Assembly: GCA_037447655.1 (NCBI GenBank) | Contig: JBBHKE010002744.1 | Coordinates: 186,001-250,000 of the forward strand | Length of the DNA stretch: 64,000 nucleotides | Direction of reading: 5' to 3' | DNA from: Zygnema cylindricum | Taxonomy: Eukaryota; Streptophyta; Zygnematophyceae; Zygnematales; Zygnemataceae | Shown here: in pieces, positions 45,792-55,920 of the stretch | Numbering within the stretch: position 1 is the first letter of the stretch | Layout of the letters: each line of letters opens with the position of its first letter | Program-made: the position numbers and the translations under genes | The notes under the pieces: model-generated | What the model was told of the DNA's origin: nothing | The model's input: the letters and a program-made list of their open reading frames with translations, nothing else | The model's database searches: none

Positions 45792-46629
45792 CAAAAGGGG
45801 AAAATGCATCGAATTCGCATTATTTTCTTTTTGATGCCAAAGAGACAGAGTTTCTTTTATAGCAATCACTTACGGAAAATATGACCGACGACCCTCAATC
45901 TTATGGCGAGGCGAGGAGGTTGACCCATTAGGAGAGTAAGTGGAAACCGACGTGGGAGAAAGAATTTAAATGGGTGGTTGATAATCAAACATTGATGAGG
46001 TGAAATTATCGGAGGAAAAAAAGCGATTGATGCAAAGTGGGTCTTTAAGACTAAGACTAGAGCTTCAGGAGAGATAATTAAATAAAAGGCGCGGCTCGTT
46101 CGTAAGGGATTCCAACAACGTGAGGGAATCGATTTTAAGGAGACTTATGCTCCCGTGGTGAAGTTCGACTCACTACAGATTATTATTGCACTTGCAGCGA
46201 TGGGGACGAAGCACGACTATCAAATGGACGTGGAAATGGTGTTTTTAAATGGCGAGTTGGAGGAAGAGGTATATATGAAGGTACCGGAAGGCGTGTTTCC
46301 TTCGCATGAAAGAAATGTATAGCGTATGCGAAAGTTGTTATACAGTTTGAAACAGGCGTCACGCAGGGGGTTTTTGAGACTTCATCAGGTAATATTAAAG
46401 TTTTGATTTGTACCGACTACATCCGATCCTGGAGTTTACCAGAAAAGTGAAGGTGTTTACCAAATCATTTTTTTCTGTATATGTGGATGATTTTTTGATG
46501 GCATGCGACAAGTTGGAGCACATTAATTAGTTGAAACGTTACCTTAGATTACATTTCAAAGTAACAGATCTTGGAGAGGTACGCAATATTTTGGGATTGA
46601 AGTGATACGGGACAAAGGGGGGAATATTA
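45792..46629 (+). pseudogene. O1 RT, N-terminal part
   Basis: Resumes after C1: FLFDAKETEFLL (about 45830), TDDPQSYGEA (about 45880), AIDAKWVFKTKTRASGEII (about 46020-46080), KARLVRKGFQQREGIDFKET (about 46087-46145), MGTKHDYQMDVEMVFLNGEL (about 46200-46258), YSLKQASR (about 46340), YVDDFLMACDKLEH (about 46480-46520) and VTDLGEVRNILGLKV-like to the M1 insertion. Stops throughout. Confidence 0.78.
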
Positions 46630-46634
46630 AATTG

Positions 46635-47523
46635 TGAAATTATGTGGTCTCCATTGACCCACAGAATGAGCAGCCTATGTAAAGCCTCTAGGATAATATT
46701 TGCCCCTTCCACTTTCCCACTGAATAAGTGCCGCCCAGGCCCAAAAGTATTCTGACCACTCTCACCCTTGTGAGGACAAGACTCCCCTGAGTCAAACGCA
46801 AAAAGAATCACTGAATTTGCTCCCCTGGGCAGTAAGTTATGGCTGGTCAAAGATGACCTTTATAGTTACAAGCTCTCTTAGAGAGAGAGGTACCTAAATA
46901 TTACTAAGTCTTGGTCTTCCTTCTCACGACTACCTACTACTAAACCCTAGTCCAATATGAACACTATATAGTACAAGAAGGTAAAATAGGCGATGTACTT
47001 ATTGTACCACCATTGTACGAAAAGGTTTACAAGGTGACACCTGTCAAATCGGAAGCCATGGTTCCTCCTCCCATCTTCTCCGGTATCAAATAATGTGGCG
47101 CCACGTGGCACCGCGTGACGCTACCTCCGTATGCCGCCAAAATATCACTTCGCGTGGCGGCTATAATGTCGGCCGTCCCATCAAATCATGTTTTACACGG
47201 TTCAGATTCGCGTACATGCAGGAATTGCTCCTTTTGGTTAGTGTGTTGTTAATTAGCTGTTGCGTTAATGTTTATATATTCATGAAACTTGTCACGTGTA
47301 TTGTTTCGCAACGCCTTATTGGTTAAGGCGTTTAGCTATAGAGAATCTAGAGGTCGTAGGTTCAAATCTAGACTTAGGCATCGTTTTAGCAAAATATTCT
47401 TTACTTCAAAAACTGCCACTTTCTAAATATGGCGGCAGGCATGGTGCGCCTTTGATCCTCACTCTCTTTCTTTAAAGCAAAACTAAAATAGAGAAGTTAA
47501 CTATTAATTACCTCTTTTCAACA
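46635..47523 (-). repeat. M1 3' LTR
   Basis: TGAAATTATG to TTCAACA. Leader hairpins partly kept: CTCAC-CCTT-GTGAG, GACTC-CCCT-GAGTC, and H1 mutated to GCTC-CCCT-GGGC. tRNA-like module at 47305-47387. Confidence 0.95.
47305..47387 (+). other. tRNA-like module, antisense in the M1 3' LTR
   Basis: Plus strand: CGCC-TTATTGGTTAA-GGCG (47312-47330) folds as a D-arm with a GG in the loop; GGTTCAAATCT (47359-47369) is B-box-like and sits inside a TCTAGA/TCTAGA stem; TTTT follows at 47384-47387. TTATATATTC lies about 40 bp upstream. Confidence 0.6.
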
Positions 47524-48470
47524 CTCCCCTTAATTCTTAGTCACTTTTAAATTTTAATCCATAGTTTTCTCTACAATAAATCAACTTAGGGGAAGGCACT
47601 GGTTTTGTCATCATGTCTGCAATCATTTCTCTATCAGTTTTATGAACCATTTTAATAATTTTATTTTCAACCTTCTCTCTGACAAAGCTTAGTCTTATAT
47701 CCATATGCTTAGCTTTGAAGTGATGTTTCGGATTAGCTGCAATAGAGATAGCAGCTTGATTATCACAAAAAACATTTTGAGTTCCAGACTTTATGAACCC
47801 AAGTTCTTCAAGAAGAGATTTAACCCACATTAATTCTTTGGTGGCAGCACAGGAAGCCATGTATTCAGCCTCCATAGTGGACTGAACAACTACTTTTTGT
47901 TGCTTGCTACTCTAACAACATGCACCGGATCCAATTTGCAACACATATCCAGTCGTACACCGCCTTAAAGCAACATCTCCATAATTGGCATCACTCCAGG
48001 TGGTGATGTCAGTGTGCTCCCCTCCGAAATGCAACCACAATTCCCTTGTCCCCACCAGATATCTCATCACCCTTTTGGCAGCCTCCTAGTCTCTCTTTCT
48101 TGGTTCATTTAGACTTCTACTAAGGACACCTAGAGCTGTAGCTATATCTGGACGGGTACAGTTCATAAAATAAATTAAACTGCCTACAATCTGCCGATAA
48201 GGAATATTTTCCATAAATTCTCTTTCTATCTCATCCATCTTATCATTAATGATCAATATTCCTCTCTCTTCACTCCCCTCAAACACTTTTTTCAAATCCA
48301 AAAGAGTAGTACATCCGTTTGCCTTTTCCATTTGAAATTTTTCTAGCATATTACCGATTCTTTCTTTTTGAGTGAGTCTTATAATTCTATTCCCTCTATC
48401 TCTCTCCATCTAAATTCCCAAAATGTACTTTGCTTCGCCGAGATCTTTCATATCAAAACTGCTTCTAAGA
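47524..48470 (-). pseudogene. M1 RNase H and RT C-terminus
   Basis: RT end MERDRGNRIIRLTQKERIGN (48409) through YFMNCTRPDIATALGVLSRS, then RNase H broken by a stop near 48086 and others, with MEAEYMASCAATKELMWVKS (47875), FCDNQAAISIAANPKHHF and the tail YGLKFKSD (47537). The plus-strand text CTCCCCTTAATTCTT just inside the LTR edge at 47523 is the purine tract. Confidence 0.85.
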
Positions 48471-49828
48471 TCCCGTTTTAGTTTGTTAATTTTATCTAAG
48501 GACTTACTTAAGACCTACAAATCATCCACATAAATAGCAATAAATATCACTCCATTCTCATCCTCAAAGAAATATATAGAATGATCTGAACTAATTCTGA
48601 TATACCCCAAACAGGTCAGAAATTCGTCTAGCTTTATATTCCACTGTCGCAGGGCTTGCTTAAGCCCATAAAGTGATTTTATCAATTTGCAAACTTTATT
48701 TTCTGCCCCACTTTCCACGAATCCTTCCGGTTGCCTCATGTAAATTTCTTCTTCCGACTCTCTGTGCAAAAAGGTCGTTTTAATATCCATCTGGTGGATT
48801 TCCATATCCTCTGCTGCGGCTATACTTAAAAGGATTTTAACAGAAAGAAATCTGACTACAGGTGCAAAGGTTTCTTCGTAGTCTATCCCCTCTTTCTGAG
48901 TATAACAATTTGCAACCAACCTAGCTTTGTACCTGTCAATGGTAATATCGGGGTTTAATTTAAGTTTAAAAATCCACTTACATCCGATCGGTTTTCGGTC
49001 CGGTGGACAATCTACCAACTCCCATGTATTGGCTTCCATGATAGAGGCCATTTCTTCATTTATAGCTGTGATCCACCAGCTACTTTCTGGGGTGTTTATG
49101 GCCTCTAAATATGTCTGAGGTTCAATCGGGTGAGACATCTTTGTGAGTTGGTTATTAACTTGTCTTTTTTGAAGTCGTTTACTACTTCTTCTTCCCCCTT
49201 CAAAATCGGAAGCCGGTATAGAAGGCATCCTTGGGTTTCGTTTAGGAAGATTTTCAGCTCCCCTCTCTTCCAATTCCAGTGTCTCATCAAGTTCCTCTTC
49301 GGTTTCCACTTCGTATTGTGGCGTTGCCTCGGATGTTGTCCTTTCCTCCTTCTCCTTTGGTAAATCTGCAGATTTTTCTTTTTCTCCCTCTTCCTTCTCA
49401 TCATTTTCAAAGTCAAAGTCAAAAAAATGATCAGTTTCAAATCTGATTTTGACTTCCTTATTATATTTGAATGGATCAATGGACTTCACTTCATTCATCA
49501 CCACTATGTGTTTTACCAAAATTATATCTCTCTTTTTCAAGTCATACACCCGGTATCCTTTTGTGCTCTCATCATATCCTACAAGATATCCTGGTTTCCC
49601 TCTTCCCTCCAACTTCCATTTAGTCTTATCGAAATCCAAACTATAAACTTGACTTCCGAACACTCTCAAACTAGACAAATCAGGCTTTCTTCCTGTCCAC
49701 CTCTCATACGGAGTTTCCTCCTTATTTGTTGAAGTTAGGACTCTATTTTTGATGAAATTAGCATAGTTCATAGACTCAGCCCAAAACTGCAGCCCTATCC
49801 TATTGTCACTTAACATACTTCTGGACAT
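48471..49828 (-). pseudogene. M1 integrase tail and reverse transcriptase
   Basis: A 437-codon open frame, the longest in the window. Integrase end (MNYANFIKNRVLTS, PYERWTGRKPDLSSLRVFG, GYLVGYDESTKGYR), acidic Glu-rich linker, then RT with [84 protein letters not shown] and IFIAIYVDDL, where the frame ends. Its upstream start is only the first Met after a break, not the true N-terminus. Confidence 0.88.
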
Positions 49829-50338
49829 ATCTCCTAAAGTTCTATTGACTCTTTCTACTACTCCATTTTGTTTCGGATTATAGGGAACATTTTTCTCATG
49901 ATGAATTCCTTCTTCTTTAAGATATTCTTCAAATTCCCTTGAGGTGTATTCTTTCCCATTATCACTTCTTATCTCTTTTATTGAGGTTTCATGTAGCTTT
50001 TCGCTCCATACTTTATACTATATGAAACATCTTAATACCTCTGACTTATGTCTTAGAAAGTATACCTTCGTGTATCTAGACCAATCATCTGTGATAGCTA
50101 ACATCCATCACTTCCCCCCATTAGAAGCATACCTAGCAGGTCCCCAAACATCAATGTGAACTAGATCTAATACTTTCTCTCTCCTAAATGTGGTTGCCTT
50201 TGGAAATGGAAGTCTATGAATCTTCCCTTGGGCACATCCACTAAAATCATCAAATGTCTCATCATCTTCAAACGTAATACCCTCCACTATTCCCTTTTTC
50301 TTCATTTTCTTTAATCTATCTTGATGCACATGCCCCAA
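49829..50338 (-). pseudogene. M1 integrase zinc region and core
   Basis: GHVHQDRLKKMKKKGIVEG (50338), CAQGKIHRLPFPKAT (about 50235), HIDVWGPARYASNGGK (about 50130), then broken frames with TDDWSRYTKVYFL (about 50070) and SDNGKEYTSREFEEYL (about 49960), PKQNGVVERVNRTLGD (about 49870). The catalytic residues are recognisable but frames are shifted between 50108 and 49828. Confidence 0.8.
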
Positions 50339-51368
50339 CCTTTTTATGCCAAAGCATCATCTCACTTGCACACGAGTAGAGAACACTCTTTTCATTGCAA
50401 ATAACAATTTTGAACATTCCTTGATTGCCGTTCTCAGCTATGAAATAAACCTCATTATCAACGCTTGCTGTGAAGATTCCTTTCCTAGTTCCTGTTTCAA
50501 AATCCTTTTCATCTAGGACAGCTATTGAGACTAGGTTCTTGCTAAGCTCTGGAATGTAAAGAACGTCTGAGAGTGTTACAATTGAGGCCTTTCCATCAAC
50601 TAGAACCTTCAATTCAACAGTTCCAACAAGACTTTTGGTTTCTACTCTACCATCTCCGTACTCTATCTTAACTGTTGGGATCTTTCTCAGTTTAGTGAAC
50701 CACCGCTTATCTTTGCACAAATGCATTGAAGCCCCTGAGTCTATGATCCACCCATCCTCGGGTGGATCCCTCTTTCCTTTGAAAGCACAATTTTGTCTCC
50801 GTGGAATGTCGACATGCTTTTCACTGTTTTTCAGATTAAAAAGAAGCTCCTCAAGCTCCTCTTCTGGTTTAGTTTTTTCTTCCACTTCCTCATCAAGAAC
50901 TTGAGTCAGGAAAGCTTTTTTCTTTCCTCCGTCCTTTGAGGTTCCTTGACCATCTTTTAGTCAAAGATCTGCAAGTCTGACACAATCTGCCATATAGTGT
51001 CCCGGTTTCTTGCAGAAGTGACATAATCCTCCTCGAGAAGTTCCTCTCCCCTGTCTATAAAATCTGCCACCTCCTTGTCCTCTTCCACCTAAGTTTCGAT
51101 AAGGATCTTTCCCTCTCTCCTCATCACGCTTCCGCCAATCAGCTCTACAATGCTTGAACACTTGGACTCCCTCTCCTAGGCTCTATGGTGCTTTCTTTCA
51201 CTAAAATCATTCCCACTGTGTCATCCCAATTCCAATTGCTATCACCTATGTCCTGCAATCAGTTAATGATATTCTCATACTCTTCAGGTAGTTTCATCAT
51301 TAATGTGTTCACTCTTTGTCTCTCACACCATGAGTTACCAGCACTCTCTAACTCTCCAAATAATGCTC
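50316..51368 (-). pseudogene. M1 gag C-terminus, zinc knuckle and protease
   Basis: Gag end with SPEEYENIINxxQDIG-like text (about 51290-51240, frames broken), RGGLCHFCKKPGHYMADC (51020-50975, a fully intact CCHC knuckle), then the 189-codon frame 50885-50316 with DGWIIDSGASMHLCKD (protease, DSG intact), VLYIPELSKNLVSIAVL and MLWHKK, the start of the integrase zinc region. Confidence 0.87.
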
Positions 51369-51968
51369 CTAATCATTGCAATAATTATTCATACTTCCTC
51401 CTTTATAAGTATAAGCTGCAATCTTATTTTCCGCCAACTGTTGTTGCTGCAATGATCCACTCTTATATTTGTTAACTAGTGATATCCAAATCTGGGATGA
51501 AGATTTGACATGCATAAGGGGAATGGCAATGCCCTTAGCTACACTTTTAAGAATTAAGAGCTTAGCAACCTTGTCTTTGTGGTTCCACTTTTTATACTCT
51601 GATCTTTCGATCTGAACCCTTGTCGTTGTTACTCCTGGTGCTGCTGCTGGTATCGCCTTCAGCAATGGTGTCACTTGAGTTGCAACTCCTCTCTTTTCTA
51701 CTTCCATGACAATCTCCTCTCCTTCCTCATCTTCATCCTCGGTGATGGTGGCAGCTGTTCTACCAACTGTAGAGGCGGAGGTGCCAGAAAAACGTGTCCC
51801 TCCAAACCCAGGTGGAGGTGGGCATCGAATTTGTCCAGACACTATGCCCCATAGATGCTTCTCAAATAGTTCTCCCTCCATCATCATTTCCCAATACAAA
51901 AAGTCTGATCCATCAAATATGGGCACCCTAGAGGGTGGGCCCATAACCTGAAATTCTGTGGTCTCCAT
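51369..51968 (-). pseudogene. M1 gag N-terminal part
   Basis: A 199-codon frame. METTEFQVMGPPSRVPIFDG begins at 51968, inside the 5' LTR, and passes through the primer-binding site (51936-51948). Next come LYWEMMMEGELFEKHLWGIV, a Pro/Gly and acidic spacer, then the UBN2-like body (KVAKLLILKSVAKGIAIP, YKSGSLQQQQLAENKIAAYT). It ends at a stop after NYCND, where relatives continue with ELAxLFxELES. Confidence 0.88.
51936..51948 (-). other. M1 primer-binding site (half-tRNA type)
   Basis: Element sense GGTTATGGGCCCA immediately follows the LTR end CAGAATTTCA. It is a 12-13 nt match to the complement of the initiator tRNA-Met anticodon arm. Confidence 0.72.
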
Positions 51969-52041
51969 TGACCCACAGAATGAGCAGCCTATGTAAAGCC
52001 TCTAGGATAATATTTGCCCCTTCCACTTTCCCACTGAATAA

Positions 52042-52144
52042 GTGCCGCCCAGGCACAAAAATATTCTGACCACCCTCACCCCTGTGAGGACAAGACTCCC
52101 CTGAGTCAAACGCAAAAAGAATCACTGAATTTGCTCCCCTGAGC
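52042..52144 (-). other. Four-hairpin leader array in the M1 5' LTR
   Basis: Plus-strand text: GTGCC-GCCCA-GGCAC (52042-52056), CCTCAC-CCCT-GTGAGG (52074-52089), GACTC-CCCT-GAGTC (52094-52107), GCTC-CCCT-GAGC (52133-52144). Relative to S1/P1 the outer pair of H4 (C-G to G-C) and the second pair of H3 (T-A to C-G) are changed on both arms. Confidence 0.7.
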
Positions 52145-52617
52145 AGTAAGTTATGGCTGGTCAAAGATGACCTTTATAGTTACAAGCTCTCTTAGAGAGA
52201 GGTACCTAAATATTACTAAGTCTTGGTCTGCCTACTCACGACTACCTACTACTAAACCCTAGTCCAGTAGGAACACTATATAGTACAAGAAGGTACAATG
52301 GGCGATGTACTTATTGTACGTCCATTGTACGACAAGGTCTACAAGGTGACACTTGTCAAATCGGAAGCCATGGTTCCTCCTCCCATCTTCTCTTGTATCA
52401 AATAATGTGGCCCCATGAGGCACCGCGTGACGCTATCTCCGTATGCCGCCAAAAGCTCACTTCGCGTGGCGGCTATAATGCTGGCCGTCCGATCAAAACA
52501 TATTTTACACGGTTCAGATTCGCGTACATGCATGAATTGCTCCTTTTGGTTAGTCTGCTGTTAATTAGCTGTTGCGTTAATGTTTATATATCTTTGAAAC
52601 CCATCACGTGTATCGTT

Positions 52618-52700
52618 TCGATAACGCCTTAGTGGTTAAGACGTACGACTATATAGAAGTCCACAGACCCAGGTTCAAATCTGGACTTAGGCAACATTTT
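52618..52700 (+). other. tRNA-like module, antisense in the M1 5' LTR
   Basis: ACGCCTTAGTGGTTAAGACG (close to a tRNA A-box/D-arm), stem AAGTCCA (52657-52663) with TGGACTT (52682-52688), GGTTCAAATCT (52672-52682), TTTT at 52697-52700. The M1 3' LTR copy uses TCTAGA arms at the same place. Confidence 0.6.
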
Positions 52701-52841
52701 AGTAAAATATCCTCTACTTCAAAATTTGCCACTTTCTAAATATTGCGGCAGCCATGGCGTGCCTTTGATCCTTACTCTCTTTCTTTAAAGTAAAACTAAA
52801 ATAAAGAAGTGAACTATTAATTACCTCTTTTCAACAAATTG

Positions 52842-53626
52842 AGTCAAGCTCAATACTGTTAGAAGGTATTGGAAAGATTTGGTATGACAAACGCGAAACC
52901 GCTTTTTACGCCGTTGGATGCAAATCTACACATTTAGAAGTTTGAATAGGAGGATTCTGTCGAAGTACCATATTGACAAGTAGTTGGTTCACTTATGTAC
53001 CTTAGCGTTAATACTCGTTTAGATATTTCGGCCGCGGTTTTTATCGTCAGCCGTTATTGTCACGAGCCAAAGAAGGCGCATTGAGAGGCCGTGTAACGTA
53101 TCATTAGATATTTGGTTGGAACGATAAATCTTGGACTTACGTTCACTTCGGAAAAAGATTCATTGGAGTGCATTGGATATTGTGACGCGGATTGGGGCGA
53201 CAATTTTGATTCAGGTAAATCTACGTCAGGTTATGCATTTATTTTTGGAGGAGCCGCGATTTCATGGAGTTTTATGCTACAACCTAAGGTTGCGTTGAGT
53301 TGAACAAAATCCGAGTATATAGCTGGGTGTCATGCATCAAAGGGTTCTATTTGGATTAAGGAGATGTTACATGATTTAAAAGTTCCCATTGGACGTATGA
53401 CGATTTATTATGACAGCATGAGTTCAATGGCGTTGGCAAAAAATCCAATCTTTCACAAAAAGACGAATGTTATCTATATTTAGTGGCATTTTGTCAAACA
53501 TTTGGTTACAGCGAACGAGATTGTATTTTCGTACGTATCAACAAAAGAGGAAGCGGCTGATTTGCTGACGAAAGCTGCCACGCATAAAGTATTTCAGAGG
53601 GGGGGACCGAAACTTGGATTATTTTG
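52842..53626 (+). pseudogene. O1 RT C-terminus and RNase H
   Basis: Resumes after M1 with SQAQYC (stop) KVLERFGMTNAKP, VVGSLMYLSVNTRLDISAAV (about 52980-53040), then RNase H: YLVGTINLGLTFTSEKDSLE (53110), CDADWGDNFDSGKSTSGYAF (catalytic Asp region), TKSEYIAGCHASKGSIWIKE, YYDSMSSMALAKNPIFHKKT, EEAADLLTKAATHKVF. It ends KLGLF at about 53626, followed by the purine tract AAAAAAAAGAAGG (53647-53659). Several stops. Confidence 0.85.
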
Positions 53627-53660
53627 AGGAGTTTGGCAATTCCGCCAAAAAAAAGAAGGT

Positions 53661-54078
53661 TGTTGGGATATTGCCGAATCGCCAATATATCACGAAGCGG
53701 CATACCAACATTAATTTGTTTGACGTAAGGTACCGCGACATCATACAAAATTTCCGATGTTGTTTCGTGGCACTTTTTGAGGCGCCCGCGAACAAAATAT
53801 ACTATTTTTTTTTGCGTCACATTTTGTTTTCGTGCGTAGGTGTTTGATTTTACGTGTAGGTGTTTTTGTTGGACGACACGTGTGAAACTTATTGTTTGAA
53901 GTTTCCCGTTTGAGAGGAAGAAGGTATGTGCGTCTTCTTTCGTGGAAGTTTACCTTCTGTGGGTTTTGATCTGCTTCTGCCAGGTAGGGACAAAGTTTGT
54001 TGCCAGGCTAGTTTGTTTGTTTTGCGTTTGTACGTTAGTTTGAAAAGGGGTATAGGTTGCAATATTCAGCTGCATTAA
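53661..54078 (+). repeat. O1 3' LTR (truncated)
   Basis: Starts TGTTGGGATATTGCCG and matches the 5' LTR to about GCAATATTCA at 54070. The last 190 bp of LTR are missing, so no TSD can be read. Confidence 0.85.
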
Positions 54079-55920
54079 TAATGTTTATGACGGTCAAAAA
54101 AGCATAAATGCAATATAATTTTCTAACTTATTAAGAGGTTTGAATAAGAGTGAAGGAAATAATGCCAAAAAGTGTTAAAGGGGTGAGACTAAGAGAGCTA
54201 TACCCGTCAATAACATGTAGGACATCAAATTTTGAAGAAATAATGTTTATTGTTGGAAAATTCTTATGACTGATTTTCCATCCCTTTTTCTCCAATGGTA
54301 GTTGATGGCTTCCTATATCCGAAATTGTATATCACGCTACCATGTTCTTGCATGAAAATTGCATACTAGTAGTTTTATTGATAAAAAATGTGTGTTTTTT
54401 TTCCATATCCAACAAACATTTTTGAGGAAGTGCAATTTATTTTTTGCTATAATATCAACCATGATGAAATATGATGATGTAAGAGTGATGATACCGAATT
54501 TAAAATGGCGAACGATTAAGTGTTGCAGCTTGTGATGCAACGACCTCCAAAAAAAACCGACAATGCGCACAACCCAACTTGTAGTTTTGTATAAGTTATT
54601 CTTCCGACAACTTTTTACATGACAACACTCGACGATCCTTTGAAGTTAGAGGACCTGACAACTCTTATAAAACTCCATGTCGGCTTTCTAGGGAAAACCC
54701 TTCTCAAGCTCCACGTTGACTTTCTAGCACAAACGTATGTGTGTTGCCCTTCAACATTTTGGCTAATATTCGACTGAACATGGTGGTGAATAATGGTGGA
54801 GGATTGCAAGACTTACCTCGTCGCCACAAGCTGCATATAGATGATATTCGTAGCTCAAACTTTTAGTGTAGCATACGCTTAGACTTGAGTGTCTAGGGTA
54901 GTTTTGATGTTTGTACAGATTGATTTTTGTTTTTCTTTGTTCTTGCTTTTCTCTTTAGACTTTTTTTGTTGTTTAACCTTTGTTGTGCTTTTAGTCCTTT
55001 ATGATTTTTGTCTTTTTACCTTTAATGGTCATCAATTACTTTAAGTTACAATAATGTTTTGTAGGTTGATTTTCTTATCAGCTCGTTTTTTGAAATATAT
55101 ATATTTTTTTTAAAGAATGTTCAACCAAATCCTAAGTTACATTTCAAAGTTTTGAAAATATTTTATAAACATCTCCAATTGCACAAAGCTAAATTAACTA
55201 ATAATTAAATAACAACCTTGTCTTTAGACATTGGAACACTTTAAAAAATAGTAAAATGAATCTTCATTAAAATCCAAAATGACATTTTACATTTTAAAGT
55301 TTCCGTTACATGAGGAGCAGCCCAACTTAAGTTGTAATTCAAACTCCCGAACAAAAGGAAACAATATCGGCCGTTCAAAAAGAACGCTGCAACGCGAAAC
55401 TTAAATTTCCAGACGGACGCGAAAGCGAATCGTGCTCCGTCCCATAACCCTAACACCGTCAAAACCTGCGCACGCCCGATTCTCCAAAATGGATCCGACA
55501 GAACACCAACTTTACCGTACACGGTAGCAAAGGACCATAGTTGTCCAGTTCGTACGGATTTAGTTTTTTTTCCGAAAACTGCGTAGCATTCGCTTGTTTC
55601 AAAAATTTCGTAAATTTCGTACGTTTCAATCTGTACATAACCCATTTTTTTGCATCAAAAAAACTCCTCCATTAACTCCGTATGCACCAATGTCACCCAC
55701 GTCATCTCTTTCCTCCCCCTACCTGGTAATGCTTTCAGCACCGCAACACTTCGCCTTCCAAATCTCGAGGAAGACAAGGTATTCGTCGTTTCCCTTATCC
55801 CTCTTAAATTTGCCTCCCTTTGTATCCACCATCGTCGTGCCTTTTGGTATTATGCAAACAGAAATTATAAATCATAACCAAGAAGCAAAAATCGAAAGAA
55901 ACCAGGAACCAGAAAACATA
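54079..55920. other. Non-coding interval
   Basis: No recognisable gene, repeat or element. Frames are short and without known motifs. A 134-codon minus frame at 55241-55645 has no domain signature and is not called. Confidence 0.5.

Larger units (their letters stand above)
46635..52836 (-). mobile_element. M1: full-length copia element inserted in O1
   Basis: 3' LTR 46635-47523, internal 47524-51948, 5' LTR 51949-52836; perfect TSD AATTG (46630-46634 and 52837-52841). O1 RT reads KLSQAQYC across the site when M1 is removed. The LTRs are 889 and 888 bp and differ at several dozen positions, more than P1. Coding frames are interrupted but long. Confidence 0.95.
51949..52836 (-). repeat. M1 5' LTR
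   Basis: TGAAATTCTG to TTCAACA, 888 bp. Leader hairpins 52042-52144, a CTATATAG sequence near 52275, GTAC block 52275-52331, tRNA-like module 52618-52700. Confidence 0.95.
37246..54078 (+). mobile_element. O1: copia element of a different lineage, split by C1 and M1
   Basis: 5' LTR 37246-37893, primer-binding site 37896-37907, gag, zinc knuckles, protease, integrase, (C1), RT N-terminal part, (M1), RT C-terminal part and RNase H to about 53625, purine tract, 3' LTR 53661-54078 (truncated). Without the insertions it is about 5.7 kb. It differs from the R/P/M families in LTR, primer site, two-knuckle gag and protein sequence. Many stops, so it is the oldest host of this cluster. Confidence 0.88.

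Noticed and set aside
55241-55645. 134-codon minus-strand frame
   Set aside because: No recognisable motif, no splice or promoter support; likely chance.
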